From a virus, in IMG/VR virus record IMGVR_UViG_3300030108_002368, positions 1 through 45,512 of that record: 45,512 bases of DNA; one strand, written 5' to 3'. How positions within the stretch are numbered: position 1 is the first letter of the stretch; each line of letters opens with the position of its first letter. Shown one piece after another: positions 1 to 12,700 of the stretch. Under the pieces are notes generated by a model. It ran no database searches, was not told the origin of the DNA, and saw nothing but the letters and a program-made list of their open reading frames with translations. Made by a program: the position numbers and the translations under genes.

Positions 1-336
1 GAAAAATTAAAATCATATCGTGAAGCACAACAGCAATATGCTACCCCTACACAAGAAAGAAACAATATACCTAGTAATAATGAAGGAGCACCAGGGGATA
101 CAGTGATTGTTAATCAAGAAGGTTCTAAATCTATATATGTAAAAACACAAGATGAATGGTATAATATTTCACTACGAAGACAATCTGACTCTATAAATAT
201 AGCTTCTTCTACTATTACAACAGTTACAGAAACCACTGGTACTCCAGATGTGTCTATATCTTCATCATTAATTGGTAATAAAATAGTTGAATTAGTATTT
301 AATGTTGTTAATGAAAATTCTTTTGTTATTAAAAGA
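1..336. repeat. Left copy of imperfect terminal repeat
   Basis: Bases 1-336 align without gaps to 45177-45512 with 11 substitutions (about 96.7 percent identity). Both copies encode the same N-terminal part of one fibre gene in the same frame. The differences lie at 27, 36, 78, 90, 156, 172, 176, 198, 234, 283 and 308; eight are synonymous. This fits a circular or circularly permuted genome whose contig ends come from slightly different population variants. A true tandem gene duplication is the alternative. Confidence 0.9.
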
Positions 337-1503
337 AGAGAAGGTAATGATTTTAATACAGGTTCAAATGAAACAACAATATTAACTTCTGGCTCATCGC
401 CTCATAACGATACAACAACTGCTAATTCTACACAATATACTTATAGATTATCAGCAACTAATGGAGGAGGTACTAACAGTGTAGATACTACAATAACAAC
501 ATTAGCTGCATCTACTTCATTTAATATTAATTTTATAGACCCACAAGATGGTAGTGCTGATACTGCTTGGTCCGATGGACAGTTAGTAGAATGTGCTGAA
601 TTTGAAGAAATAGATGGTACAAGTGGTACTGCTGTAAGTGGATTGACTAAATTTTTAAATAATACAGATTTTACTAATGGTGATATATTGTTTAACAATT
701 CTAATGCAAGTACACCATTTGATGGAGAAGCATTTAATACACAAGCAACAGGTAATAATTTTTTTAGCATGGATGGTACTATAGATAAAATATTTCAAGT
801 AGCTAGCAATGGTGTATTATCGAATGTAATATCTTGTATACCAACAGCACCATCTGTTACATTAACAGTTGTAAGTAGTACACAAATTAATTTAAGTATA
901 ACTGGAGATATGAGAGTTGTAAGAAATTTAGAAATACAACGTAAAACAGGCAGTGGCTCTTATTCAACTATTGCTACAATAGCACCATCTGCAAAGGGTA
1001 ATTTAGCAAATACTAATGTAACTACAACACATAATAATACTAGTTTATCAGCAGGAACAACGTTTACTTATAGAGTAAGAGGAAAAAACAATACACATAA
1101 TGGTACATACTCAAATGAAGTATCTGCTTCAACAGCTGCAGCAGGAACATCTTGGTCTAATGTACCTACAGATTTTACTCTTACAGGATTAGGATTTAAT
1201 GGTGGTGATTTTTCAACTGGTAAAACAATTACATTAAGTAATGGTTCAGGAAATACAATTATACAATGCAGTCAAGCAGGTTTAAATGGAGTATTAAAGG
1301 TTGCAGCAAGTACATCTTCTACTCCTAGTACTAGCGATACATATAGTACTTCTGTAACTATTGCTAATGCTACAACATATTATTTAAGATTTCAATATTC
1401 AAGAATTAAAAGTATTAATGATAACAATGCACAAACAATAACATTTACAAATAATACTGTATCTAATACAGATTTAGATATTACGTGTATAGGTACAGGA
1501 TAA
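1..1503 (+). CDS. Fibre/adhesin-like protein with fibronectin type III repeats (5' truncated by window edge)
   Basis: The open frame runs in from the window edge. The missing start is supplied by the right-hand copy at 45159, so the full protein would be about 506 residues with six residues lost here; the GTG at 103 is not the real start. The sequence is rich in Thr, Ser and Asn. A clear FN3 module lies at about codons 281-380, with the typical APSVTLT opening, TTFTYRVRGKN core strand and SNEVSAST end. A second FN3-like module lies at about codons 75-165. FN3 modules in tail proteins usually mediate surface or carbohydrate contact, so a receptor-binding or virion decoration role is inferred. 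It follows the 792-residue tail protein with an ATGA overlap and precedes internal virion genes. Confidence 0.75.
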   Translation, partial: EKLKSYREAQQQYATPTQERNNIPSNNEGAPGDTVIVNQEGSKSIYVKTQDEWYNISLRRQSDSINIASSTITTVTETTGTPDVSISSSLIGNKIVELVFNVVNENSFVIKRREGNDFNTGSNETTILTSGSSPHNDTTTANSTQYTYRLSATNGGGTNSVDTTITTLAASTSFNINFIDPQDGSADTAWSDGQLVECAEFEEIDGTSGTAVSGLTKFLNNTDFTNGDILFNNSNASTPFDGEAFNTQATGNNFFSMDGTIDKIFQVASNGVLSNVISCIPTAPSVTLTVVSSTQINLSITGDMRVVRNLEIQRKTGSGSYSTIATIAPSAKGNLANTNVTTTHNNTSLSAGTTFTYRVRGKNNTHNGTYSNEVSASTAAAGTSWSNVPTDFTLTGLGFNGGDFSTGKTITLSNGSGNTIIQCSQAGLNGVLKVAASTSSTPSTSDTYSTSVTIANATTYYLRFQYSRIKSINDNNAQTITFTNNTVSNTDLDITCIGTG

Positions 1504-1513
1504 GGGGATAATT

Positions 1514-2029
1514 ATGGCAAGTAGAGCAGATTTAATTAAAGCACAATTAAAAGGACAAAGTGCTCAAATATATAAAGAAAAACCTGAAGAATTAAAAGGA
1601 GATGTATTTACAGATTTAGCAGCAGGAGTTACTGCAGCTGCAGCAGCTAAAGAAGCTATGGAAGGCATTGAAAGTGCTGCTGAAAGATTTGAAACAAAAT
1701 ATTTATCTGGAGATTATGAAGGAGAAGGTTTAATAGATAGAATGCGTACACGTATTGGAGAAGCAGCTTATGGTGAAATGACATCAGAAGAAAAACAAAA
1801 TCGTTTATTTGATATTAATAAAAAATCAATGACTGATGCTTTAGGAAATATGCCTGGTATAACAAAAATTGATGACAAGTTTTACAACACTATAACAAAA
1901 GAAGAAATAGATGCTGATGATTTTTTGTTAAATATGTTTGGTTTATCAGGTACAAATGTAGAAATAGACGAAGAAGGTAATACTAAAAAAACAAATTTTG
2001 GACAAGATAAAACACCACCAGGGATGTAA
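1514..2029 (+). CDS. Hypothetical virion-region protein, 171 aa
   Basis: The ATG has a GGGGA ribosome site seven bases upstream and lies 10 bases after the fibre gene. The protein has an Ala-rich helix at about residues 35-55 and an acidic C-terminal half. I recognise no family. It sits between the fibre and the tail lysozyme in the rightward late operon, so a minor structural or assembly role is inferred from position only. Confidence 0.7.
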   Translation: MASRADLIKAQLKGQSAQIYKEKPEELKGDVFTDLAAGVTAAAAAKEAMEGIESAAERFETKYLSGDYEGEGLIDRMRTRIGEAAYGEMTSEEKQNRLFDINKKSMTDALGNMPGITKIDDKFYNTITKEEIDADDFLLNMFGLSGTNVEIDEEGNTKKTNFGQDKTPPGM

Positions 2030-2031
2030 TT

Positions 2032-2616
2032 ATGGATACTATATACAATTATTTATTAGAAAAAGGATTTAGTAAAGAAGCAGCAGCAGGTATTATGGGT
2101 AATATTGATGTTGAAACTGGAGGTACATATGATTATTTGCAAAAACAAGACGGAGGCAAAGGGGAAGGATTGTTTCAATTTGATTTTATGAAACCTTATT
2201 ATAAAGATTATTTAAAACGAAACAAATTAGAAGATTCTGCTAATGCTCAGATAGATTATATGTATGATACTATATATGGGAATGAAGCAATGTTTTCTAC
2301 TAAAGATAAAAAAGCATTACGAGAAGCATTAGAATCTGGTAATGTACAACAAGCAACAAAAGGATTTCAAGATATATTTGAGAATCCAGGAGTACCACAC
2401 GAGGACAGAAGAATGAAAAGCGCAGAAGATATTTATAAAAAATACAACAAACCAACAGAAGAAACTTCTATGATGGCACCAACTAATATGAAAGAACAGC
2501 GTATTATAAATACTAGAAAGATGATATCTAAAGAAGTTGCAAAAGATTTTAACATTTTAAACGTTATGGATGATTTAGGTCAAACATTTCAAATATTTAA
2601 AGAGGAGGATGTGTAA
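2032..2616 (+). CDS. Phage tail lysozyme-like peptidoglycan hydrolase
   Basis: The N-terminal about 110 residues match the pattern of the phage tail lysozyme family (Pfam Phage_lysozyme2, PF18013). There is a helical KGFSKEAAAGIMGNI segment at residues 11-25, the probable catalytic glutamate E28, and GEGLFQFDF at 44-52 corresponding to the substrate-cleft motif. The family cleaves glycan strands of the cell wall during DNA entry. The C-terminal about 70 residues are unrelated and may dock the enzyme in the virion. It is flanked by other virion genes and has no signal peptide, so local wall penetration is more likely than lysis. Its stop overlaps the next start (TAATG). Confidence 0.75.
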   Translation: MDTIYNYLLEKGFSKEAAAGIMGNIDVETGGTYDYLQKQDGGKGEGLFQFDFMKPYYKDYLKRNKLEDSANAQIDYMYDTIYGNEAMFSTKDKKALREALESGNVQQATKGFQDIFENPGVPHEDRRMKSAEDIYKKYNKPTEETSMMAPTNMKEQRIINTRKMISKEVAKDFNILNVMDDLGQTFQIFKEEDV

Positions 2617-3137
2617 TGGACCCAGCAACTATTAGTGCAGGAGTACAAGTCTTTAGTGCTATTAGAGGTATATTTGGTAGTAGTAGAAGACGTAGAGAGG
2701 CAAGAGCTAAACAAAGAAAATTTAAAAGTTTATTAGGACAACAATACGATGCTTTGCAACGAGCTAGAGTAGCTGAAGCTCAAGAGTTTCAACAATTACG
2801 ACAATTTCAAGGAGAAGGGTTTGATTTAAGACAGGATAGACAAATAAATCAATTTAACATTCAAAGAGATAGAGCCATGTCTCAAGCAGGTAGAACAGGA
2901 TTTGCAGGTAGTGGTTCGGCTATGCAAGCGGTAGGCTCGTTAGATGATGCTTTTGCATTACAACAACAAGGATTAGGTTTAGAAAGAAGAACTTCTGCTT
3001 TTGATTTACAAATGAGAGAAGCGGCTTCTATAAGAGATTTGCAAGCAACAGCATTTCAAATGGATGCTATGGCTGCAGAACAAAATATTGGTACAAGTTA
3101 TGGTAAATCGTTATTAGATATGTATGGAGGAATATAA
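2616..3137 (+). CDS. Internal virion / DNA-ejection-like protein, 173 aa
   Basis: A strong GGAGG ribosome site precedes this ATG, which overlaps the previous stop. The N-terminus is hydrophobic, followed by an Arg-rich stretch (GSSRRRREARAKQRK, about residues 22-36) and a long Gln/Arg-rich helical region. This composition, length and position match podovirus internal core or ejection proteins (T7 gp14-like, P22 gp7-like), but I see no diagnostic motif. The glycine-rich SQAGRTGFAGSGSAMQA near residue 90 is typical of such proteins in marine phages. Confidence 0.6.
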   Translation: MDPATISAGVQVFSAIRGIFGSSRRRREARAKQRKFKSLLGQQYDALQRARVAEAQEFQQLRQFQGEGFDLRQDRQINQFNIQRDRAMSQAGRTGFAGSGSAMQAVGSLDDAFALQQQGLGLERRTSAFDLQMREAASIRDLQATAFQMDAMAAEQNIGTSYGKSLLDMYGGI

Positions 3138-3138
3138 A

Positions 3139-3783
3139 ATGGCAACAAATGAAACGTTAGCAAATTTAGCTACACTACTTAGTGCTTTACAGGAATATAA
3201 TAGACCTGAAAGAGAAACACAAATGTATGCAAAAAAAGCTATGATAGATATGGTTACACAAGCTAATTTAGCTAAATATCAATATGATTTAGCAAAAGAA
3301 GAAAGTGAAGAAGCTAGACAATTACAATTATTTAGAGGTGAATCTTTAGTAGAGTCTGCATTACAAACTGGTAAAGAAGCTGAAGATTTTAGAAAAATTA
3401 GTACAAAATTAGATAAATCTTCTGAATTATTAGAAGAAGTAATATTATCAGATAAAGAAGTATATGGTACTGCTGGAATGGCAGGAGGGTTTGCTACAAC
3501 TAAAAGTCAAGTAGAAAAGGTAAGAGGTGAAAATGTTTTAGATAATTTATATTCATTAAATTCAGAATTACCTAGTATTGTAGAAGGTACAGCTAATCCT
3601 GCTGCTAAAACAATTCCAGAATTATTAGCACCATTTCAAGATACATTTGACATGATAGAAGAAAGTAGAACTTTATTAGAACGTTCATTTGAAAATTTAT
3701 CTGAAAAAGACAAAGCTAGATATAATGAACTATTTAAAGGTGATACTTATATTGCTAGAGTGTATCGTCAATTGGAGGGATAA
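3139..3783 (+). CDS. Putative internal virion protein, 214 aa
   Basis: I place the start at 3139 rather than the in-frame ATG at 3124, because GGAGG at 3126-3130 sits eight bases before 3139; this gives MATNETLANL. The protein is mostly alpha-helical and Glu/Leu-rich with no recognised domain. It lies directly upstream of the giant virion protein, which suggests a partner in the ejection apparatus. Function is inferred from context only. Confidence 0.6.
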   Translation: MATNETLANLATLLSALQEYNRPERETQMYAKKAMIDMVTQANLAKYQYDLAKEESEEARQLQLFRGESLVESALQTGKEAEDFRKISTKLDKSSELLEEVILSDKEVYGTAGMAGGFATTKSQVEKVRGENVLDNLYSLNSELPSIVEGTANPAAKTIPELLAPFQDTFDMIEESRTLLERSFENLSEKDKARYNELFKGDTYIARVYRQLEG

Positions 3784-6700
3784 TTGAATCCTAGATTAAA
3801 TTATTTAAATAATCTGTATCAACAGAATATGATTGATAGGAATGCGTACCTATCTGGTTTGCAAAATGCTTATCGTTTTAGTCCATCATCTTTTTCTGAA
3901 GAAGATATAGACTTTATAGAAAAAAGATTGCGTAATGCAGATATATCTTTTAATAGAGATTTAGGCATGTCTGAGCAGTCTATAGGTTCTATTGCTAATC
4001 AATTTGTATCTGGTGTTGTAGAAGGATTTACTACATTAGGATGGGCAGAAGAAGCTGATACAACTGCAGAAGGATTAGCTAGTAAGGTAGGACATCTTAT
4101 TGGTTTGGCACCAGATGTTATTAGTGGTGTATTATCGATGGGTGCAACCTTGCCTGCTACTATAGCTAAACGTACTGCAGGTAAAGCAGCTGGTAAAGCA
4201 GTAGCAAAAAGATTGTCACCAGTAGATGATGCTGCTAAATACATAGACAAAAAACTATCTGATACTGCACAATCCATAAAGTTTGGTAAAGAAGGTAAAG
4301 AGGTTATGCCTTTTGCTAGACCTAAAGACCCATTAGACCCTAAGAAGTATGGATTCCAATTACGTTCTGTACCTATGCGTGCAGCTGATTTTTTATTAGA
4401 TAATGCATCTGCTAGTTTAAATAAAACAGGATTAGTTTCTACTGGATTTTTAAGTAGGGGATTATTTAAAAATAAAAAATTTAGAAAAATTGCACATGAT
4501 TCATTGCATTTAGGTGTAGGACTTGGTGTTAGTGCTTGGAAAGATGGACCTAAAGGTATGGCAGAAGCGGCAATGCATGGAGCTATTGCTGGTGCTGTAT
4601 TTAGTAGTACAAGTGAATTTATTAATATAGGTAAGTTATTAGCTAATCCAAAAACACAAAAACTTGGAGAACAAGCATTAAGACGTAAAGCTTTAGAAGC
4701 TAGAGAAACTGAATCTGTTATGAATTTATTTGCAAGAGGTACTGTAGGTTCTGCTTATACAGGTTTGACTGCAACATTCCAAGGTGCACCATTACCAGAC
4801 CAAGTGTATGAATATCTACTAGGATTTTTCTTTGGTGCTAGTGGTCGTTCTACAGCAGAAAGAGAAATTAGTAAGTACATTACCAAGAAACCTATGCGTG
4901 ACCCATTGCAAAGTATAGATGTATATAAAAAAGAATTAACTAGAGGTAATGATTATCAAAAACTTATTACTGAGCATCCATCTGCTAAAGATTATATTAA
5001 AAGACATTTAGATGCTATTACTGAACAGCAACGTGCTGAATTACAACAATTAGGTACAAGTATTCAAAGTAAGTTTGTTACAAAAGCAGAAGAAAAAAAT
5101 TATGATATTTCAAATTTAAGCAAAAAACAACATAAAGAATTATCAAAAGAAATAGCTGGTGAACTTGAAGTAGATAGTGTAAATCAAAAAACAGTTGACC
5201 ATTATGTAGACCAAGCTGTTAAAGATGCAGACCTTGCAAAAAAAATACGTGAGTCTTTAGGTAGTGAAAACTTTCAAAGCAATATTTTATCTTATGAAGA
5301 TTTGTTATCTAGATTAACTGAAAAAGATGTTAATGAACACGTGATAACACAAAACGAAATGTTGTCATTGTACAAACAAATAAATAACAAGTATCCATCA
5401 TTGTCTTATGAAAGATTTTCTGGTGATTTATTAAATACTGCAACTAAATATAATAATAATTTTGAGCAGTTTTCTAGTGCTATTAAACAAACTTACCCTA
5501 ATGTAAAATTTAGAAACAGATTAAAAACATTTTTTAGAAGAAAAGAAAATTTCATATTACCAGATAGATATATTATAGAAGAAAGCGGTGCATTAAAGAA
5601 AGTAGGGTTTAGAGAACAAGATAGAGATACTGATACTAATAGCAATAGCATTATAGATAGATACACAGAAGCTAAAATTAATAAAAGATACGGACCTGAT
5701 ACTATTAGTGTATTAGATTTTGTAGAAGTACGAAATACTCAAACAAATGAAATTCAAAAAGAAAAAGCATTAGAATATTTTATGAATCGTTTTATTGGAC
5801 CTAATGAACAGGTTAAAAGAGGAGCACAGTTTAAAGATTTAAAAGAAAATATGTTTAAAAATAAAAATAAGTATTTAGCTGGTAGTGCTAAGGATACTGG
5901 TAATTTAATATTTAGAGACATATTAACAAAAGATTTTACTAATGAACAATTTATGGCAGTTGCAAAAGTAATGCAAAAAAATGGTTTATTAGGTTCAATA
6001 GAAACAAAAACATTAACAAAACAACAATCATTTAAAGTAACCCTAGGTGATAAAACTAGAGACATTATTGATGTAGAAATGATTAATAATGCATTATATG
6101 ATATGATGAATAATGGTATTATTACACAAAGTCCTAGAACTTTAACACCTGAGCAATTACGAACAGCTACCGAAACATTAAATACCAAATTAGATTCTGG
6201 TGAAATATTAAACTCACCAATTAAAAGAAATAAATATAGAGGTCTTGATGGGTATGGTAAAGATATACCTTTAAATAATGAAAGGTTTGCTAAGTTTACT
6301 ACAGATGGTACTATAAAAGTTTTTAGATTGAAAGATAGAAAAGAAGGTAGATATGACTTAGAAACAGCAGAAGATGGTAGTGTTTATGTACCTGATTCTT
6401 TTTTCAAAGCTGTTAAAGATTATATAGGTGCAGAAAAAACTGAAGGAATGTTAAAACCTTTATTTAATATTTCTGCAAAAGATGGTAAAGGTCAAATTAT
6501 AGGTAAAGCGTTAATACATAGTGCAAAAACACATAGTAAAGAATTAAATGATTTTCTTGAAGCTAATAAAGCAATAGCTGGTAGAGGTACAGCTTGGAAA
6601 TTAAATGGTGGTTTAAAAGAATATTCTGTAGCTGAATTATTAAAAGCTACTACACCTGATAGCGGAAGAATGTTTCCTAATGAATTGGGTATAAATCCTG

Positions 6701-9700
6701 ATGTAAGAGAGTCTGTAAACAAAAATCAAAATGTAAAACTATACAAACAATTTAGTGATAAGAATACTAGTATGTTATTTTCTGAACAATTCTTTAAAGA
6801 CTTTGGTGCTATAAAAGAAGCTAATAGATTAGGAGACCCAGAGATTACAAAGAAGTTTGTAGATAGTATAGGCAAGGAAAAAGTATTTACAGAGTTTCAG
6901 TTAGACCAGATAGGAACAGATGTGATATTTGAAACATTATCTACTAATTTAAATACACCACAAGCTAGACAATTACTAAAAAAGTTTATTGAACTTAAGA
7001 CTGGAGAGAATCAGTTAAATTATACATTACTCGATGCTAATAGTACAGCTGATGCATTAACTGAATACTACAGAACAAATCAAGTATTAGATAGTATTAA
7101 AAATAATGACTATTCTATATCTTATATAACACAAAATAGTATAAGAAATTATTTATATAAAGCACTTGGCGATTATGTAGTATCAAGAGATGTGAAAATA
7201 AATGTAAAACATGGATTTGATTCTACTATGTATCCATATACAAGAGCATTGGAACGTCAGTTTCAATTAAAAGATAATGAATTTTTATTAGGAGACTTAC
7301 GTAAGAATGACCCTGTGACAGTAGAGTTTAAAAACGGTGCATCAACCATGCGTTTACAAGATGCTTTAAACGAGTTTCAAAAGTCTCCTAAAGGTTCTGC
7401 AAATTACGAAATATTAAAAGATGCTTTAACTTACGCTATAGTAAGAATACCAAATGCAAGTACATATAGTATTAGAATCATGCAATTAAAAGGATTTGCT
7501 AAAGATGCAGGTTATGGTATGATTAATAATACATTTACTGATTATATGTTAGGTGGTGCAGATAAAGACGCAGACAAAGTTACTGGATATCAGTCGTTAC
7601 CATCTTCTATGAAAAAACAATTAGGTAGAAAAGAAATACAATATGGATTCAATGTAGATAAAGACCCTAATAAAAATATATTACCATTAAAACAAAAGGA
7701 AGTAGCTGATTATTTCTTTGGTGCTAATACTGAAAATCCTAATAAACAAGGAGTTAATTTAGCTACATATCAAGACCTTACTACAAAAGCAGGATTGTAT
7801 AATACTGGAGTAAGAATGATATTAGGAGAGTCTGCTTATATTGGCAAAAGAGATATGGGTAAGATTGTTAATGGTGGTGTTCAAATGAATATGATGTTTG
7901 ACATTATGAAACAAAATGGTGGTAAAATTGATTTAGATAAAAATGTAACATTTGAGATTAAACCAGATAAAGAAATTATGCAATTAGTAAAAGAATTAGG
8001 TTTGCAAAAAGAAGTAAAAACACCATATGATTTTTTACAATTAGTAAATAGTGTAGGTTTAAATGTTGCAGCAGATAGTGCTACATTTGGTAATATAAGT
8101 AATGCAGGTGCTTCATTAACTAGAATGTTTAATGCATTTTTTAACATAAAAAAAGATGGAAAAGATGTTCCAGCTAATGCAAAATTTAGAAAGTATTATG
8201 ATTTGTTTAAAACAGAATATGAATACTTTGATAGTATGACTGGATTAGATGTTACAACTTCTACAAAATATGGTACAAATGCTATGCTAGCTATGAGAGA
8301 ATGGTCTAGGGCATTGGAAGGTAAAACTCCTATAAATGAATTGCAGCAACAAGCTGAAACATTTTTAAAATATTGGGATGTATCAAATGAAGGTACAAAC
8401 CCTAAAAATTATTTAGTAGAAAATGCACGTATATTATCTTCATTACCTAAAGTTGAATGGAATAGTATGAGTTTATTTAATTATGTAAACCCTGATAATG
8501 TAGCTGTATATTTAGAGAGAACTACTAAAGCATTGCAAGGCAGTAGCATATTAAGAGAACTAGGTGTTATAGATTATTATAGAAAACCATTAACAGAAAA
8601 AGAATTAGAATTAATTAGAAAAAGTGATTATAGATTATATGAAAAAGTAAGAGAAACTGTAGGTAATGATTTGTTTATTCGTAGTGCAGACCGAATGCTT
8701 ACTGTACTAGAAGCTAGTGGTATGACAAGGGAACAATCAATTAATTTAGTACAAAAAATTGTATCTACTACATATACTATTAAACAAGCAGATTATTTAT
8801 CTAAAGTAAAAATATCAGAAAAAGATAAATTAAAAACTGATTTTGATACTGTAGATAATATTAAAACAGATATTCCAAATACGTTTGATATGACTACTTA
8901 TATGCTCCATCACAAAAGAACTATACTTAATCTTGTTAGAGATATGCAAGTAGACAAACAGTTAAAACGTGGTATGGTAGATATAATAGATGAGGTAATA
9001 GATTTTTCATATTTATCTGCTCCAATTTTAACACCAGAATTAAATAAAATACAAAGTAAATTATCTCAACGATTATTAGATACATACAAAGAAATGGAAT
9101 CGTTAGCAGAAAGTGTAGGTGCTGACAGAGACCACCCACAATTTGCTGATTTACAACGTACAATAAATAGAGTACATGGTATATCTTCACAATTAGTTGG
9201 TAGCTATCAAAAACTACATCAAAATCCTACAATAAGTCCAAGAAGTTTGAAGAAATATAATAATGCTATAGATAGTATTTTAGCACAATCACAAGAAAAA
9301 ATTAAAGCAGACAGACAACCAGAACAATTAAAAACTGCAGAAGAAATACGTATTGTAGCAGAAGAACAACGTCAAGAAATTGATAGATTAAATGATATAA
9401 AAGTAGAAGTACATAAAAAAGTATTAGGTTTAGAGTCTATGAATGACTTATTAAAAAGTGATAAAATATCTGATTATGGTAAAGAACAGATAAGAAGATA
9501 TCAAAAATTTTATGAAGAGAACCCTGGTGTTGGACCATACTTAGATTTAATATTTGAAACAGTATCAGGTGGATTAAATGTAGATGTAAAAGTAGGTAAA
9601 CCATTTGCAGAGGCAACAGCTAGAGATTTAGATTTGTTTATGACATATATGGAACGTAAAGCTACTCCTGGTTTATTAACAAGACTTATGTATACAAAAA

Positions 9701-12700
9701 ATATGAAACCTTCTAAGTTAGCACAATTATTTTTTCCTGAAAGTTTAGAAGCTGCAGAAATGATTAAAGTAATGAAAGGTAAATCTACTGATGCATTAAA
9801 GAATGGTGTAAGATTTCCATTGGTAGATAAAGATAAACAAATAATTTTAAAAGAAGGTATGATACCAACTACATTATTATCGTATAATACTGATGTAATT
9901 TATGGATTCCATCAAATAAATAACGGTGCTAAAGAATTTGTAAAAAAAGAAATAGAAGAAAAATTTGATTTTTTAGAAATAGAGAATGGTTTAATTGGTA
10001 CTAGATTTGATATTATTTTTGAATATACTATGGCATCAAGAGAATATAATAATGGTAATTTTTATAGTAAAACTATAGACGCATTAGAAAAAAGTGCTAT
10101 TACTGAAAACTATAATAGATACAAAGCCGAGTTTGATGTTCTTGTTAAAGAAGGTAAAACATATCAAATAACAGATGCAGACGCAACTAAAGGACAAAAG
10201 AAAAAAGCTACTGTCACTGAGTTATCTGAATTAATTAATACAAGATATACAGATATTATGACAAATATATATGACAACGTTATCAAAAGTCATTATCCTG
10301 CATTAAGAAAAAAACTTATAGGATTAGGTAAATCAGTAGACCAAATAGAAAGAATAATACCAAAAAATGCTACAGACATTGAAAGGTCTATGTTAGAATT
10401 AGATAAACTATTTTTAGATAAAAATGGATTGTTATCTGACTATACAAAGATTAATGCAATGTTTGCAGGTGTAAGAAGTAAATCTAAAGATGACTTTTTA
10501 GAATTTAGTAGAGAGCTGCCATCGCAATTTGATGCTCAGTATATTGATTATTATAAAATGTTAAATAATGTTTTGCAAATTAAATATCCTAAAATAGATT
10601 TTACAAAACCTTTAGAGGTTGGTAAAAATGGTATGACTAAAAAATTATTTGATAACATTATGCGTGATGTAAAAGATATTAAATCTCAATACAAACCAGA
10701 TAAATATATTGCAATAGGTAGATTTATTAACTTAGATAGTGGTAGAGTAGAAAACTATGTACCTCACACAGACCCATTTGGTACTGAAGCAAACAGAAAA
10801 AGAAACACAGAATTTATAAACAAACAAATAGAAGTAGAAAAAAAACGTATAGGTAAAGACCCTACTAAACTTCATCCTCAGTCTCAATTTAAATTACAAA
10901 ATGCTAAAGATGCATTGTATAAAAACTTTGAAGGTGCATTAGAACATCATATAGCTATTACTATTGGTCAAAAATACGACTTTTACAATTTAAAAGGTAT
11001 TAACCTTAGTATGGATTTAGCTGAACAATCTGCTATGGACTTATTAAATAGAAGACCAATGCAATTTATGAGAACTCAATATTCAAATATGCAAAAACGT
11101 GGTAGTAATCCATTACCAGGGTATGACCTTACATTTAATCATTTACAACGTTATGCTGATGGTATGTATAGAAGTTGGTTTAATACATTGGCTAGTATTA
11201 ATGTTGGTAATAATATAGAACGATTTGAAAAGTTAAAACCATTCGGTACAAAAGATGAAGACATTGAAGTAATGGAAAGTTGGGCAGCATTTTATCGTGA
11301 CGTAGCAGTAAATCAAATGGGTATGCCTAGTTTACGTAATTATTCAGTACATGGTATTAGACAAAAAGAATTAAAATTATTACAAGATTACATAGATAGC
11401 GGTGGTAATATGAATTTATATGGTTCACAAAAAAGATTTATTGATTCAGTGTCTGCACAACAAGGATTAGATGTATTACAAAAAATAGAAGTAAAACGTT
11501 CTGGTAAAAAAGGTGCATCTAAACGTGTAATGGAAAAAGAATTACTATTAAAAAATCTCAAAAAGTTAGCACAGCAAAAAAATGTAAATAAAATAAATAG
11601 GTTTGGAAGCTTTACAGATTTATATAGTGATGAAGCATTTGTAGGATTTGTAGAAAAAATGAATGATACTTTTGGTGGTAATTGGTTAGACAATGCGCCT
11701 ACAACAGGTAAAGCTAGACAAATGTATATTGCACGTAAAGCACAACAATTAAGTAATCTAGAAGGTAAATTTGAAATGATGTCATTGTTATTCCACCCAA
11801 GAACATTTTTAGGTAATATTTATGGTGGTTCTAAAAATTTATTAACAGATGTTAGTTGGAGTACAGTACGTAAAGCTACTAATGAAAAATATATGGTAGA
11901 TAATATATTTAGAATTGGTGCTAATAAATTTATTCAATATGAAATTACTAATGCAGATGGTACTAAAAGTGTTAAAACTATTAAAACATTAAAAGATTGG
12001 TATGAATGGCAAACTCGTACAGGTATTTTTGAAGATATTTTTTCACAACAAAATGGATATGATTCTAAACTATTACAAGTTGGTAGTAAAAGAGCTATAA
12101 GTGAGTTTATAAAAAGAATGTTAAGTAATCCAGACTATGTAAGTATGTCTGATATAGATGCAAGAAGATATCAAGAAAGTACCTGGAGAGATATTGTAAA
12201 TGAATTTAAACTGTCACAAAGAGCTGCCAATGCAGGTTCATTTTTTATGAGACAATCTGAAATGATATTACGTGGTACTTCTTGGACTTCTGGATATTTA
12301 AAAGGTAGAGAACTACTTGGAGAAGCAGCTGCTGATTTACCATTCAATCATCCTATATTAATTGATTTTGCTAATAAAACAGTAAAAGCATCTCAGTTTA
12401 TATATCATGCAAGTGAAAGACCAAACTTTGCAAATACAGCTATTGGTCGTATTATGACAAGATTCCATCCTTTTGGTTGGAATAGTATCAGAAGAACTAT
12501 AGATGTATATAAGGGTGGAGCATATGAACGTTGGAAAGGTGGAATGGGTACTGAAAGAGCACAAAAGCAATTAACTGCTGATTTATTTGCATTAGCCCTT
12601 GGTAGTATTTTTGTTAGTTCAATATTTGAATATGCTTTAGCACCACCATATAACTGGTTACAAGATACTGCATCATTATTGTTTGGTGATGATGAAGCAA

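Noticed and set aside
1-336. Exact direct terminal repeat of a linear phage genome
   Set aside because: The two copies differ at 11 positions, which is not expected for packaged terminal repeats of one molecule.
5754-6188. Antisense reading frame of 144 codons inside the giant gene
   Set aside because: It is hydrophobic and low complexity, as expected from the reverse of an AT-rich gene, and lies on the strand opposite to all local genes.
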